Notes: generated by a model not told the origin, from the letters alone. Positions 43,871 to 52,641 are shown, numbered from the stretch's first letter. The stretch is DNA of 64,000 nucleotides from UBA1952 sp965246905 (GCA_965246905.1 CBDFFZ010000008.1:1-64000), one strand, 5' to 3'. Numbers and translations: made by a program.

Positions 43871-43996
43871 TTACATCGGCTTCAATCGCCGGGGCTAATC
43901 CCTCACTTGCTAAGGCCGAAGTCCCAATCACCGAGCCAAAGCCTCAACCATCAAAGCCGACGCCTCAATGATTGGTGAGAAGCCCGCGATAGTTGG
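43871..43996. repeat. Degenerate 21-bp tandem array, six units
   Basis: Six uninterrupted 21-base units, for example AGCCAAAGCCTCAACCATCA plus A (43934) and AGCCGACGCCTCAATGATTG plus G (43955). On the minus strand the consensus contains GATTGAGGCTTCGGC, which resembles GATCAACTGTCGGC in the 27.5-kb array. Confidence 0.6.
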
Positions 43997-44048
43997 AAAA
44001 TGTGCCCGCAAATTCTGTTAGCGCAGCATGCCCCCCCGGGCAGGCCGC

Positions 44049-44465
44049 TCATCCCCACCACTTTAAAACAAAATGCTGCTTTTCCTTTACATCTTCATTA
44101 AAAAAAAGCAGCCCTATTTTGTACAAATCTATGCTCAGGCTTATGGCCGGTTCTGCAATAAGCGCACTCCAGGCTGCGGTGTGCTCCGGTGTATAGTGGA
44201 TGTGTGGGAGGAGCAGCATCGTGTGGCGGGCTGCTGCCTTAAGCTGTGCACCGTACAAAGTGCGGTAACCATCCGGCGCTGGCGTTGCAGGCTGTAGTAT
44301 CCTCCAGTCTTTAAAGTAAAGCAGTAGTTTTTCTTCCAGCCCTGCGGGCGATGATTGGCGCAGGCAATCATTGAGCAGCCCGTACACGAATGGGGAATGC
44401 ACCCCATGACGGCCTGTTGCCCGGCGCCGGTAATTTAAAAATGCCCTGAGCTGGTAAGTAGTCAT
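44049..44465 (-). CDS. Methyltransferase-like protein lacking its SAM-binding core
   Basis: The 138-residue protein has an N-terminus (RHGVHSPFVYGLLNDCL) and a C-terminus (ISLSIDLYKIGLLFFNEDVK, then EKQHFVLKWWG). Both are typical of a Bacteroidota class I SAM-dependent methyltransferase of about 250 residues. The central Rossmann part with the glycine-rich SAM loop is missing or reduced to about 60 residues (LKAAARHTMLLLPHIHYTP). It is therefore probably inactive or has a new role. Its start codon overlaps the folA stop in ATGA fashion, so it is co-transcribed after folA. Confidence 0.6.
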   Translation of the reverse strand: MTTYQLRAFLNYRRRATGRHGVHSPFVYGLLNDCLRQSSPAGLEEKLLLYFKDWRILQPATPAPDGYRTLYGAQLKAAARHTMLLLPHIHYTPEHTAAWSALIAEPAISLSIDLYKIGLLFFNEDVKEKQHFVLKWWG

Positions 44466-44968
44466 CGCTGCTTACGCCGCTCCCATTTCTGGAAGGTGAA
44501 GGGGTAAATATTCTTTTCATCCGCTTCATGCGGCTCTTCCCAGGTGCGCTTCCAATCCGTCTTCTTCAGCTCCGGGAAGAAAACATCGCCGTTTTCAATT
44601 ACGGTTTGCACTCTTGTAAAATAGATATTGTCTGCCATAGGCAGCGTAGCTTTGAAAAGCTCACCGCCGCCTATAATGCAGGCTTCCTGCGGGTTGGCCT
44701 CTTCGGCAATCTTCAGGGCATCCTCGATGGAAGTGCAGTGCACCATACCTTCCCGAAGGTCTAAGTAGTGCGAGGACAGGACAATATTGAGCCGGCCGGG
44801 CAGTGGTTTGCTGCCGAGCGACTCCCAGGTTTTCCTGCCCATGATAACGGGCTTGCCGAAGGTTGTTTTCTTGAAAAACTGGAGATCGGCAGGGAGGCGC
44901 CACGGTAGGTGATTGTCTTTGCCGATCACACCGTTTTCGGAAGCTGCTACTACAAAGGAGATAATCAT
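44462..44968 (-). CDS. folA: Dihydrofolate reductase
   Basis: From ATG 44968 the protein has 168 residues, the family's usual length. It reads MIISFVVAASENGVIGKDNH, LPWRLPADLQFFK with the catalytic acid Asp, GKPVIMGRKTWESLG for NADPH binding and CIIGGGELFKA. It reduces dihydrofolate to tetrahydrofolate. thyA, its pathway partner, lies 6.6 kb away on the same strand, and a chaperone module sits between them. The long upstream extension to 45148 is discarded because family members begin at MIIS. Confidence 0.96.
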   Translation of the reverse strand: MIISFVVAASENGVIGKDNHLPWRLPADLQFFKKTTFGKPVIMGRKTWESLGSKPLPGRLNIVLSSHYLDLREGMVHCTSIEDALKIAEEANPQEACIIGGGELFKATLPMADNIYFTRVQTVIENGDVFFPELKKTDWKRTWEEPHEADEKNIYPFTFQKWERRKQR

Positions 44969-45383
44969 GTGCTGAATTGTGCCTGCAAAGGTATTGCGCA
45001 GATGCATAAGGTTCATGATTCGTGCCGTCTTATACCCATAGACTACAATAATTGGTGGATTTCTATTAAATAGTGTTATTAAAAGATGCCTGAGAAACCG
45101 CATCCCCGTTCTTGCGCCAAGCGGAAAGGAGGAACTTACAAAAGCCAATTCATACTTAAAAAAAGGGCTTATAAAAAGCGCTCACTTCCCTTGGAGCATG
45201 GCTGTGTATGCTAAGATTTCGCATGTTTTTTTACGGCAATTTTTCATCCCGCAGATCTTTAGTACAGCTGCTTATTGAAAAATCCCCGCGGGATGATAAA
45301 GATGGTACAGAACACGGCAGGCCCCTTTTGGAGGAAGGCCTGGATGGGGTTGTGCCGGCAACATAATCAGGGGCCGGTTTGTA
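44969..45383. other. Intergenic stretch between folA and the first paralog
   Basis: About 400 bp. TTTTTCATCCCGC near 45240 and GCGGGATGATAAAG near 45288 can pair across about 35 bases, and AGGCC/GGCCT forms a small hairpin near 45330. No gene was recognised. Confidence 0.45.
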
Positions 45384-45416
45384 TTGCACTCATGAGCATA
45401 AGCCTGCTTATTTTTG
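45384..45416 (+). promoter_or_regulatory. Promoter of the first paralogous membrane-protein gene
   Basis: TTG at 45384 and TATTTTTG at 45409, 22 bases apart, fit the Bacteroidota -33/-7 pattern, 35 bp before the ATG. The box and its flank (CTTATTTTTGAAGCCC) recur before the second paralog. Confidence 0.55.
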
Positions 45417-45451
45417 AAGCCCCGTTATTCTGCCCTAAATACTAGAGTTTC

Positions 45452-46996
45452 ATGTACCAGTCTCCCCTGCGCCTTGCCGGTCTCACCGGTGATATGCCCG
45501 ACCCGAAAGCCCTGCAGCTGGCGCGTAAAAAGCTGCTGGCAGAGCTGGAGCTAAGTGGGCAGTCGTCGATAGAATGGCAGGGCAGCACCCTGAGCAGGCA
45601 AAGCATCAATGCGCTCTTCGATGAGCTTACAGATGAGGGCAGCATGCAGCTACACCTCGCCATCTACCGGCAGAAGCCGCTGCTGCAATTTTTAGAAACC
45701 GCCAACCCGGATCAGGGCGGCCTGGGAAATATAGAGAATGTCAGTGCTATTGCGCCGGGGCGCTTTTCCGCCATCGCGGGTGCGGCGGTGCAGGCTTTGC
45801 TGCAAAAAATATTGAAGGGGGAAGCGCCCGCAGCACATTACCGGCTGGTGGCTGGCCTGCTGGAAGCTGTAATGCCCGCGGATAAGGATGCGGCCTTTCA
45901 GCCGGCCTACCGGAGCTTTACCGCGCGGCACCGCAGCCTCGAGGAGGGGATCAGGGATGAAAAAGAGCGGAAGCCGGCAAGCGCAATCGGCACAGTGGAA
46001 TGGTTTGACGCCGAACGCATCGCCCTGCTCAATTCCCTGCCGGATTCATTTGGCGATCTCCGGTACAATATCGGCAGCGGCCTCAACAACCTGGCCGTAG
46101 CACTGGATAAGAACAAAAAGCACCGGGCAGCGCTGGCCATTATTAAAAAAGCAAACAACATTGAGCTGCCGTCATCACTCAAGGCGCTGGTGGTGGATAA
46201 TATGGCCATCTTCCGGCGGAACAGTTGGGGCTATTTCGGGAGGCTGTCGTGGCTTCAGAAAATATATGCCTGTGGCATTGCGTTTTTTGTGCTGCTGGGA
46301 TTCTTCTCAAAAATTCACGACCTGATATATCCTGAAGCAAAGCCGCCGGATACAGCATCGGCCGCCGGCCCCACTTATACGATGGATGAAAACCAGCGCT
46401 ACAACAGCGTTGTTTTCTCCGCCCTGAAGACTGCGCTCGCCGGCTGGCCATCGATGGATACGCCAAAGATCCCACCCGTAATTTTACCCGTCATAGGTCC
46501 GTGCGATACCTGCGGCGATCCGCTTGCTGCCGTCTGGGATGCGCTGTTCAAAACCACCGGCCCAGCATTGGGCGATACTGGAGGCGCTTCTCGGATCGTG
46601 ATTGTAAACAAGCTGCCGGCCATGAATGCAATCGCACTCATCAATATAGACAACCGGCATTTCAACAGCCTTTACCTCCGCCCAGGGCAGGCTAAAACTT
46701 ATTTTTATAAGGGGATCAATGAAGCAGGTTTCAGCTTTTACATCGGCAGCAACTGGAGCAGCAATGCACTTCATGAAATACTCATACCAAATATGCCCGA
46801 TGTGCCGGATAAAACCTACCTCATCAGGGGCGCCTTTACCAAAGTACCGCACTGGCAGGAGTACCTAAGCGGGCAGAGCGATCTGTTGTCGCGAAACAAC
46901 ATCTACGGCAAGCCCTATATAGATACCGTAACCCTCGTACCCGGCAAGGATGGCAGGGTGGAGTTTAACCTGGGGCTGGATGAGCGGGACCTTTAG
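45452..46996 (+). CDS. Single-pass membrane protein next to an Hsp70 module, paralog A
   Basis: This 514-residue protein has three parts. The N-terminal 60 residues (MYQSPLRLAGLTGDMPDPKA, LQLARKKLLAELELSGQ) are almost the same in paralog B and could be an atypical J-like or helical adaptor domain. A helical region extends to about residue 265, including LNSLPDSFGDLRYNIGSGLN. One transmembrane helix (YACGIAFFVLLGFF) lies near 268-290. The C-terminal part is probably extracytoplasmic (IVIVNKLPAMNAIALINIDN, YLRPGQAKTYFYK). No signal peptide or known family is seen. It faces the Hsp70 and GrpE-like genes. Confidence 0.8.
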   Translation: MYQSPLRLAGLTGDMPDPKALQLARKKLLAELELSGQSSIEWQGSTLSRQSINALFDELTDEGSMQLHLAIYRQKPLLQFLETANPDQGGLGNIENVSAIAPGRFSAIAGAAVQALLQKILKGEAPAAHYRLVAGLLEAVMPADKDAAFQPAYRSFTARHRSLEEGIRDEKERKPASAIGTVEWFDAERIALLNSLPDSFGDLRYNIGSGLNNLAVALDKNKKHRAALAIIKKANNIELPSSLKALVVDNMAIFRRNSWGYFGRLSWLQKIYACGIAFFVLLGFFSKIHDLIYPEAKPPDTASAAGPTYTMDENQRYNSVVFSALKTALAGWPSMDTPKIPPVILPVIGPCDTCGDPLAAVWDALFKTTGPALGDTGGASRIVIVNKLPAMNAIALINIDNRHFNSLYLRPGQAKTYFYKGINEAGFSFYIGSNWSSNALHEILIPNMPDVPDKTYLIRGAFTKVPHWQEYLSGQSDLLSRNNIYGKPYIDTVTLVPGKDGRVEFNLGLDERDL

Positions 46997-47020
46997 GCCA
47001 GCACAACTTTATTATTTTTG
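46991..47020 (+). promoter_or_regulatory. Promoter of the second paralogous gene
   Basis: TATTTTTG at 47013 with a weak CTTTAGG at the -33 distance. The sequence ATTATTTTTGAGCCCGCCG resembles the box before paralog A, so the promoter was duplicated with the gene. It lies 27 bp before the ATG at 47048. Confidence 0.5.
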
Positions 47021-47047
47021 AGCCCGCCGTAATAACCTACGTACCCG

Positions 47048-48670
47048 ATGTATCAATCTCCATTACGCCTCGCCGGCATTACCGATCCGGACCCTGATGC
47101 AAAGGCTTTGCAGCTGGCCAGGAAAAAGCTGCTGGCAGAATTGGAGCTGAGCGGGCAGCCGGCGTTGCATATCGATGGGGCAGCACTGAGCCGGCAGGAT
47201 ATAATCACGCTGTTCGATTCACTGAGCGATGCTGCAACATTCCGGTATCACGCCGCTTTACTGGAAGATCCTGACCTACTGCTCTTTTTAGAAAAAGGTG
47301 AGCTGGGCGCGGCAGCCTGGCAGGAGCGGCCCGTTTACGGGGAGCCGGATTTTATAGCCTTTGCCTCACCTTATTTTGCTGCCGCAGTAAATGCGCTTTT
47401 GCAGGATATACTTTCGGGTACGGTGCCGGAAGAGGCTTTTGCCGTACTATTCCATCGGCCGCAGTTCCTGCAGGTGCAACATGCGGAAGCTGCATTTGCG
47501 GCAGCTTCCAGATTTTATTTCCGCAGGAAGGCAGCCGTACAGGCGTTTACTGCGCAATTGGGCGAGACAGGCGGCGGGCGATATGAAAATATCTTTGACC
47601 CGGTAACAATGGCCGACCGGCTGACCTTTATAGCCAATGACCCGGTAAGCCCTGAGGAGATTATAGAATGGAAAGAGGCCAGCCATCTTATGCTGCTCAA
47701 TATGCTGCCGGATGAATTTTTCAGTTCGCTGCGCTATGATATAGCCAATGAGTTGAATGAAATCTGCGTAATTGCTGACACCCAGCGCCACAGCACCGCA
47801 ACAGGATACGCCGCTCTGCAGGCCGCAGCCGGCATAGATTGTGAAGCATCACTTAAGGAAGTGATCAATAAAAATCTGGAGATTTTCAGGGAAAAACTTA
47901 CCCCGCGTCGGGCGCCGGGTCAGGAGAAGAAGGAAAAGCCAAAGTTTGCATGGAGTTGGATAGGCATTGTATTGTTCCTTATTTCCCGGCTTATAATAGG
48001 TGCCAATAGCTGCAATACAACCAGTGTTGCGCCGCGCATCTCTACGGATAACCTGCAGGCCATGCAGGAATGGGCAACCAAAGAGGTAACGCTGGGAAAA
48101 TCAAACTACGACAGCTTGTACAGCGCCTTTACTTCCGGCGAAAGCAGCAGCGCTCATGATACCTTAACGGCAGGCATCCTGATGCTCAATGCACCTAAAA
48201 AGCCCGGCGACGATCCCTTTGCACCCTTGTGGCAGCAGCTTAACCATACAGATGAGGAGGCACAGTATAATACTAAAGTGCTGCAGATAGAAAATACCAG
48301 CAATTGGGATGCGCTGGCGCTCTATCTTTCCGATGATAAGCTGATCAGGTCGGCCTTTATACCTGCCCACCAATCGGCAGCTATCAATTACAACGGGCAT
48401 AAAACATTCCGGCTCAATATGTTGGCCGGCAAAGGCTGGAGCCCGAAAGTGCCGCACTGGTTTAACAGCGTAGCGACCAGTGAGCCCGGCCATAATTACC
48501 TGTTGCAGGGAGGCTTTAAAAAGACGCCCATCATAATCTCAGAGCCACTTGCAAGGCCTTATCTGCTCCAGGAAGATGACCCGGGCTCAACTATTAGCCA
48601 GGCTTACCGGATAACGATAGCGGACAGTGCTAGTGCGGTAACTTATCTTATTTCAAGCTATGGGAGCTAG
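47048..48670 (+). CDS. Single-pass membrane protein next to an Hsp70 module, paralog B
   Basis: This 540-residue paralog of the preceding gene starts MYQSPLRLAGITDPDPDAKA with LQLARKKLLAELELSGQ. The middle shares YDIANELNEIC-type sequence with paralog A's YNIGSGLNNL. The transmembrane helix WIGIVLFLISRLIIG is near residues 300-318. The C-terminal part keeps only broad similarity (VLQIENTSNWDALALYLSDD, NYLLQGGFKKTP). The two proteins are thus conserved at the N-terminus and divergent outside the membrane, which fits a shared cytoplasmic partner and different outer targets. It ends 16 bp from the convergent Hsp70 gene. Confidence 0.8.
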   Translation: MYQSPLRLAGITDPDPDAKALQLARKKLLAELELSGQPALHIDGAALSRQDIITLFDSLSDAATFRYHAALLEDPDLLLFLEKGELGAAAWQERPVYGEPDFIAFASPYFAAAVNALLQDILSGTVPEEAFAVLFHRPQFLQVQHAEAAFAAASRFYFRRKAAVQAFTAQLGETGGGRYENIFDPVTMADRLTFIANDPVSPEEIIEWKEASHLMLLNMLPDEFFSSLRYDIANELNEICVIADTQRHSTATGYAALQAAAGIDCEASLKEVINKNLEIFREKLTPRRAPGQEKKEKPKFAWSWIGIVLFLISRLIIGANSCNTTSVAPRISTDNLQAMQEWATKEVTLGKSNYDSLYSAFTSGESSSAHDTLTAGILMLNAPKKPGDDPFAPLWQQLNHTDEEAQYNTKVLQIENTSNWDALALYLSDDKLIRSAFIPAHQSAAINYNGHKTFRLNMLAGKGWSPKVPHWFNSVATSEPGHNYLLQGGFKKTPIIISEPLARPYLLQEDDPGSTISQAYRITIADSASAVTYLISSYGS

Positions 48671-48686
48671 CGGATTCTAATGCTCC

Positions 48687-51185
48687 TTAGCTCAGCCCTG
48701 TACCAAAAAACTGGTCCTTTGCATTCTTATCGATAACCAGGTGGTCTATTTTATAGATGAGCGCCAGCAGCTCGCTGTAGTTCTGCCGCTCAATGGCCCT
48801 GTCGGCCAGGTCTATATAATTGCGCGCAGCTTTCGGATCACTGAAATCGTCATCGGGCAAGCCATTGTAATAGTGGTGCAGGCCAGCAAGATAAACAGGG
48901 TCATTCTTCCTGAGCTCCCAGCTCAGCCGCCGCAGCTCACTTGTTTTTCCTTTAAGCACATGAAGGCTTTGCGCGGCAAGGTATTGCTCTTCCTGTGCAA
49001 TGATCTTCTGGAAACGCTCCGTCCGTGCGGCATCGGCAGCATCCTGCAAAAGGGTACGCGTATAATCGCGCTCGCTCAGGTACTCATCGATCACATCGTT
49101 GAGGTGTACGTTCTTGCCTAAGCTATCCAGCTCCTTAGCTATGGCGCGCTTTCGCTCCTCAAGCTGGTATTTTTCGTCCGTTACATCATCATCCGCAATA
49201 TTGGATGCGCGGTCGTAAGCGGCCGTAAGCTTCTCGGCAATTATCTGCAGTTGGGCTGCCAGCTCATAATGCTCATGGCGCTGGGCATCATTCATCTGGA
49301 TGCGCGCTTCATAGAGCAGGTCTTTCAGCTCGCCGCGCATCCGCTCAGGGCTTACCTGCCGCACGGTGGGCACAAATACATTGGTAAATTCCTGGTCGTT
49401 CATCAGCAGGGTAGCCGTTACTTTCAGGTCGCGGCTCTCATTTATTTCCAGTACTATTTCTATGTCGGATCCTTTTACGAGGTCCTGCTGCAGGTCGGAG
49501 CTCTTTATTTCTATGATGCCGATAGGCAGGTTGCTTGCCGGCAGCGCAAAACGACTGCCCTCGAGCACATTGATGATGATGCGCTCATCAGTATCGCGGC
49601 GCACAATTTTGCCCGCTTCGCGGATGATGGTTTTGCGAAGCGGCAGGATATTGTTCTTCTCGAAAATGAGCTCCAGCTTCGTGGTCTTGTGCAGGATATC
49701 ATCCACCTCAATGCAGATATCGTCGGGCAGGGGCTGGCCCTGAATGCTGAATTTTCCGTGGCTGATCTCTATAAGCGAAATGCTTACAGGAAGCGTATTG
49801 CCTGCGTCATCATACACTTCGAGCTTAAAGCTGTTGGCTGCAAAAGGCACCAGCGGCAGCATCTCCGAAATGCGCTCTGCCAGCGGCTTCTGGCCGGAAT
49901 CATAGCCGCCGTCCTGCCTGCGGATGCGGTAGGCAAGCTGTTGAGCCAGGGCGCTCCCGGTAAAGGAAGCTGCAAAGTATTCTTCGTTTTCGCGGCTCGT
50001 TTTGGCAAAGGCAGTGCGGCACTGAAGGTCTATTATCGGAATGGTTGTAGCAGCGACAGCCTGTACCGGGGCCTGCCTGCGGCGCGTGCCGGCGAAATAG
50101 GCAGCACCGATCACCACGGCCGTTGTAGGATCCACATTGCAATTAACGGCAATGCCCAACTCTCCCGATACAAGCTCCCGAACAAGTGGAATATAAGTGC
50201 TGCCGCCGATGAGGATGATCTCGGTAATGTCTTTGGCGGTAAGCTTATTTTTATCCAGCAGCTTTTTTATCAGCTCGATGCTGTAGGTGATCTGCGGGCG
50301 GATGCAGGCTTCGAATGCTGCGCGCGTAATGGTAATGCACATATCGTGCGCTTCGCCGCTTTCGTCTTCGATCTCGAATTCCATTTCTGTTTCGCTGCGC
50401 GATGAGAGCTCTATCTTGGCTTCCTCGGCTTTGTGCAGGAGTATATAGTAAAGGCGGTTATAGCGGCTGCCGGCGCCGCGCAGGTCTTTGCCAATATCCG
50501 GGAAGCGGCCGGTCTTTACCAGCTCCGGAACGATGATGTGCTCGATGATCGCTGCATCGAAGTCGAGGCCGCCGAGGTAATTATCGCCTTCATGGTCTGT
50601 AACACGGAGCTCATCTTCCTGGAAGCGGACGAGCGCTACATCGTAAGTGCCGCCGCCGAGATCATATACGAGCCACTGGCCTTTGAGCTCATTCTGGTCA
50701 TCGCGCTTATTGGCGAAAGCGAGCGAGGCTGCTATGGGTTCCTGCAACAGCACTACTTCTTTGAAACCTGCGAGGTAGCCGGCTTCCTTGGTTGCATTGC
50801 TTTGAATGGTATCGAAAGAGGCTGGGATGGTGATGACAGCCGCATCGGGCGTGTCGCCGTTGTAGATAAAGTTTTTGAGCTCGTTCAGTACAAGTGCGCT
50901 CAGCTCTGCCGGTGATTTAAATGCGCCGATATCCGCAGCAAAGAACTGCTCGCCGGTGCCCATCTTGCGCTTAAAGCCGCTGAACACATTGGCCGGGTCT
51001 TTCTCTACATATTCCTTTGCCTTATCGCCAACGATAATGCGCTCCTTACGGAAGGCAACTACGGAAGGAAGGGTTTCCTTCAGCCCGCTGATGTTCTTGA
51101 ATATCTCCACATTTCCGTTGCTGAATTTTGCGATCAGGGAATTGGTGGTGCCGAGATCTATACCGTAATTTATGCTATCGTTCAT
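48687..51185 (-). CDS. Hsp70-family chaperone with long helical C-terminus
   Basis: The 832-residue protein is about 190 longer than DnaK. The ATPase domain has phosphate 1 NYGIDLGTTNSLIAKF, phosphate 2 WLVYDLGGGTYDVALV and adenosine motif IILIGGSTYIPLV. A substrate-domain-like beta part lies near residues 410-560 (INVLEGSRFALPASNLPIG). From about 580 on it is helical and charged (VSPERMRGELKDLLYEARIQ, YQLEERKRAIAKELDSLG). It lacks the canonical DnaK lid end. A GrpE-like gene lies 27 bp upstream in the same direction. With two membrane paralogs it probably forms a dedicated chaperone machine; clients are unknown. Confidence 0.9.
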   Translation of the reverse strand: MNDSINYGIDLGTTNSLIAKFSNGNVEIFKNISGLKETLPSVVAFRKERIIVGDKAKEYVEKDPANVFSGFKRKMGTGEQFFAADIGAFKSPAELSALVLNELKNFIYNGDTPDAAVITIPASFDTIQSNATKEAGYLAGFKEVVLLQEPIAASLAFANKRDDQNELKGQWLVYDLGGGTYDVALVRFQEDELRVTDHEGDNYLGGLDFDAAIIEHIIVPELVKTGRFPDIGKDLRGAGSRYNRLYYILLHKAEEAKIELSSRSETEMEFEIEDESGEAHDMCITITRAAFEACIRPQITYSIELIKKLLDKNKLTAKDITEIILIGGSTYIPLVRELVSGELGIAVNCNVDPTTAVVIGAAYFAGTRRRQAPVQAVAATTIPIIDLQCRTAFAKTSRENEEYFAASFTGSALAQQLAYRIRRQDGGYDSGQKPLAERISEMLPLVPFAANSFKLEVYDDAGNTLPVSISLIEISHGKFSIQGQPLPDDICIEVDDILHKTTKLELIFEKNNILPLRKTIIREAGKIVRRDTDERIIINVLEGSRFALPASNLPIGIIEIKSSDLQQDLVKGSDIEIVLEINESRDLKVTATLLMNDQEFTNVFVPTVRQVSPERMRGELKDLLYEARIQMNDAQRHEHYELAAQLQIIAEKLTAAYDRASNIADDDVTDEKYQLEERKRAIAKELDSLGKNVHLNDVIDEYLSERDYTRTLLQDAADAARTERFQKIIAQEEQYLAAQSLHVLKGKTSELRRLSWELRKNDPVYLAGLHHYYNGLPDDDFSDPKAARNYIDLADRAIERQNYSELLALIYKIDHLVIDKNAKDQFFGTGLS

Positions 51186-51212
51186 GTTTATAAGCGCTCA
51201 AAATTCAAAAAA

Positions 51213-51539
51213 CTATTTTTTATTATCAGCGATCACCACTGCCTTTTGTATGAGCGCTGGGTGGCCGTTTTTTATCTGTAAAATAGCGGGCTTCAGTACG
51301 TCTGTAATATATAATTCTCTTTCTGCGCTCCCCGCTATCGAGGCTTCACAGTCGGTACGCAGCTCCGTATATTTTTCCCCTTCGGGATTGTAAATCCGTA
51401 AGCCCAGCTCTTCGAATGCTTCATGGATGCGGGTAATATTACGGGCTATACTGGCGCCATTACTTTCGCTTTTACGGGTCTTCTTCTCGATATCAAAAAC
51501 CTGGTTGATGATGCGGATGATTTCTGGACTTGGTTCCAT
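51213..51539 (-). CDS. Small GrpE-like nucleotide-exchange factor candidate
   Basis: This 108-residue protein has a short N-terminal helix (EIIRIINQVFDIEKKTRKSE) and a C-terminal part matching the GrpE beta-domain pattern. NPEGEKYTELRTDCEASI corresponds to the GrpE G-PFDPN-HEAV segment, and VLKPAILQIKNGHPALIQKA plus VVIADNKK to the V---GY-----VLRPA-V-V segment. It lacks the long dimeric coiled coil of true GrpE (about 190 residues). It lies directly upstream of the Hsp70 gene, so a dedicated exchange factor is a good hypothesis. Similarity is only seen by eye. Confidence 0.6.
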   Translation of the reverse strand: MEPSPEIIRIINQVFDIEKKTRKSESNGASIARNITRIHEAFEELGLRIYNPEGEKYTELRTDCEASIAGSAERELYITDVLKPAILQIKNGHPALIQKAVVIADNKK

Positions 51540-51540
51540 T

Positions 51541-51590
51541 TTTTGGAATTGGGAATTTGTAATTAGGAATTGGGAATTGGGGCTGGAGTT
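51541..51590. repeat. GAATTGGGAATT simple repeat
   Basis: Repeated GGAATTGGGAATT units upstream of the GrpE-like start. A sister repeat is at 52431-52482. This is the same class as at the crtY end. Confidence 0.65.
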
Positions 51591-51620
51591 GTGATGGTTT
51601 CAGGTCCGATCCCAGATTTC

Positions 51621-52415
51621 CTAAACGGCTACGGGCGCTTTTATGTGTGGATGTGATTGATAATTCTCTAAGGTGAAGTCTTCGAATTTAAAATCGAAGA
51701 GATCTTTTATTTCCGGGTTAAGCTTCATGACGGGCAGTGGAAATGGTTTTCTTGTCAGCTGCTCTCTGGCCTGCTCCATATGATTGCTGTACAGATGCGC
51801 ATCGCCGAAAGTGTGGATGAACTCACCTGGCTGCAGGCCGGTTACCTGCGCTATCATCATGGTGAGTAGCGCATACGAGGCTATATTGAAAGGCACGCCC
51901 AAAAAAACATCCGCGCTGCGCTGGTAAAGCTGGCAGCTTAGCTTGCCATCTGCAACATAAAACTGGAAGAGCGCGTGGCAGGGGCTCAGCGCCATTTTTG
52001 GCAGGTCGGCCACGTTCCATGCATTTACGATCATGCGGCGGCTGTCGGGGGTTGTTCTTATCTGGTGGAGTACGTCCTTTATCTGGTCGTATATTTTTCC
52101 GTCGGCGCCGGTCCAGCTACGCCATTGGTGGCCGTATACCGGGCCTAAGCTGCCTTTGGTATCTGCCCACTCATCCCAGATCCTTACACCGTGCTTGTGC
52201 AGGTAGGCTACATTCGTATCCCCTTTCAGGAACCACAGGAGCTCGTAGATGATGGATTTGAGGTGCAGCTTTTTGGTAGTTACCAGCGGGAAGCCTTCCT
52301 GCAGGTCGAAGCGCATCTGGTAGCCGAATACAGCGATGGTGCCGGTGCCGGTGCGGTCGGACTTTTGGGTGCCGGTATCTATGATGTGTTGTAGTAGCGT
52401 AAGGTATTGCTGCAT
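51621..52415 (-). CDS. thyA: Thymidylate synthase
   Basis: The 264-residue protein is the standard ThyA length. Visible motifs are GTGTIAVFGYQMRFDL at the start, the catalytic Cys in LSPCHALFQFYV, RSADVFLGVPFNIASYALL and GDAHLYSNHMEQ. It methylates dUMP to dTMP using methylene-tetrahydrofolate and makes dihydrofolate, which folA recycles. In many genomes thyA and folA are adjacent. Here the Hsp70 module lies between them. The start is MQQYLTLLQHIIDTG. Confidence 0.98.
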   Translation of the reverse strand: MQQYLTLLQHIIDTGTQKSDRTGTGTIAVFGYQMRFDLQEGFPLVTTKKLHLKSIIYELLWFLKGDTNVAYLHKHGVRIWDEWADTKGSLGPVYGHQWRSWTGADGKIYDQIKDVLHQIRTTPDSRRMIVNAWNVADLPKMALSPCHALFQFYVADGKLSCQLYQRSADVFLGVPFNIASYALLTMMIAQVTGLQPGEFIHTFGDAHLYSNHMEQAREQLTRKPFPLPVMKLNPEIKDLFDFKFEDFTLENYQSHPHIKAPVAV

Positions 52416-52535
52416 GGCGGGTGTAAATTTAGGGAATTGGGTATTGGGGTTTGGGAATTTGGGGTCAGGAATTTAGAATTTGACTTTGCGCTATTATCCT
52501 TATTATGCGGATACGGCAATGCACAGCGCCCGTCT

Positions 52536-52641
52536 GAATCGCGGATTAAGCGGATTGAACAGATTCCACGGATTCCGGGACGGGAAAAATTACACGGCGC
52601 CCATCCGTGTAATCCGTTAATTCTTTTGAAATCCGTGATTC
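52536..52641. repeat. Long CGGATT inverted repeat
   Basis: The left arm (52536-52573) holds GCGGATTAAGCGGATTGAAC and ends CCACGGAT. The right arm (52603-52641) begins ATCCGTGTAATCCGTT and ends ATCCGTGATTC. The arms are about 38 bases with few mismatches, with a 29-base loop. Such CGGATT-rich hairpins are common between Bacteroidota genes, as far as I recall. Confidence 0.75.

Noticed and set aside
49251..50405. 384-codon plus-strand ORF
   Set aside because: It lies entirely opposite the Hsp70 gene, whose motifs are unmistakable; low-GC stop codons are simply rare in this frame.
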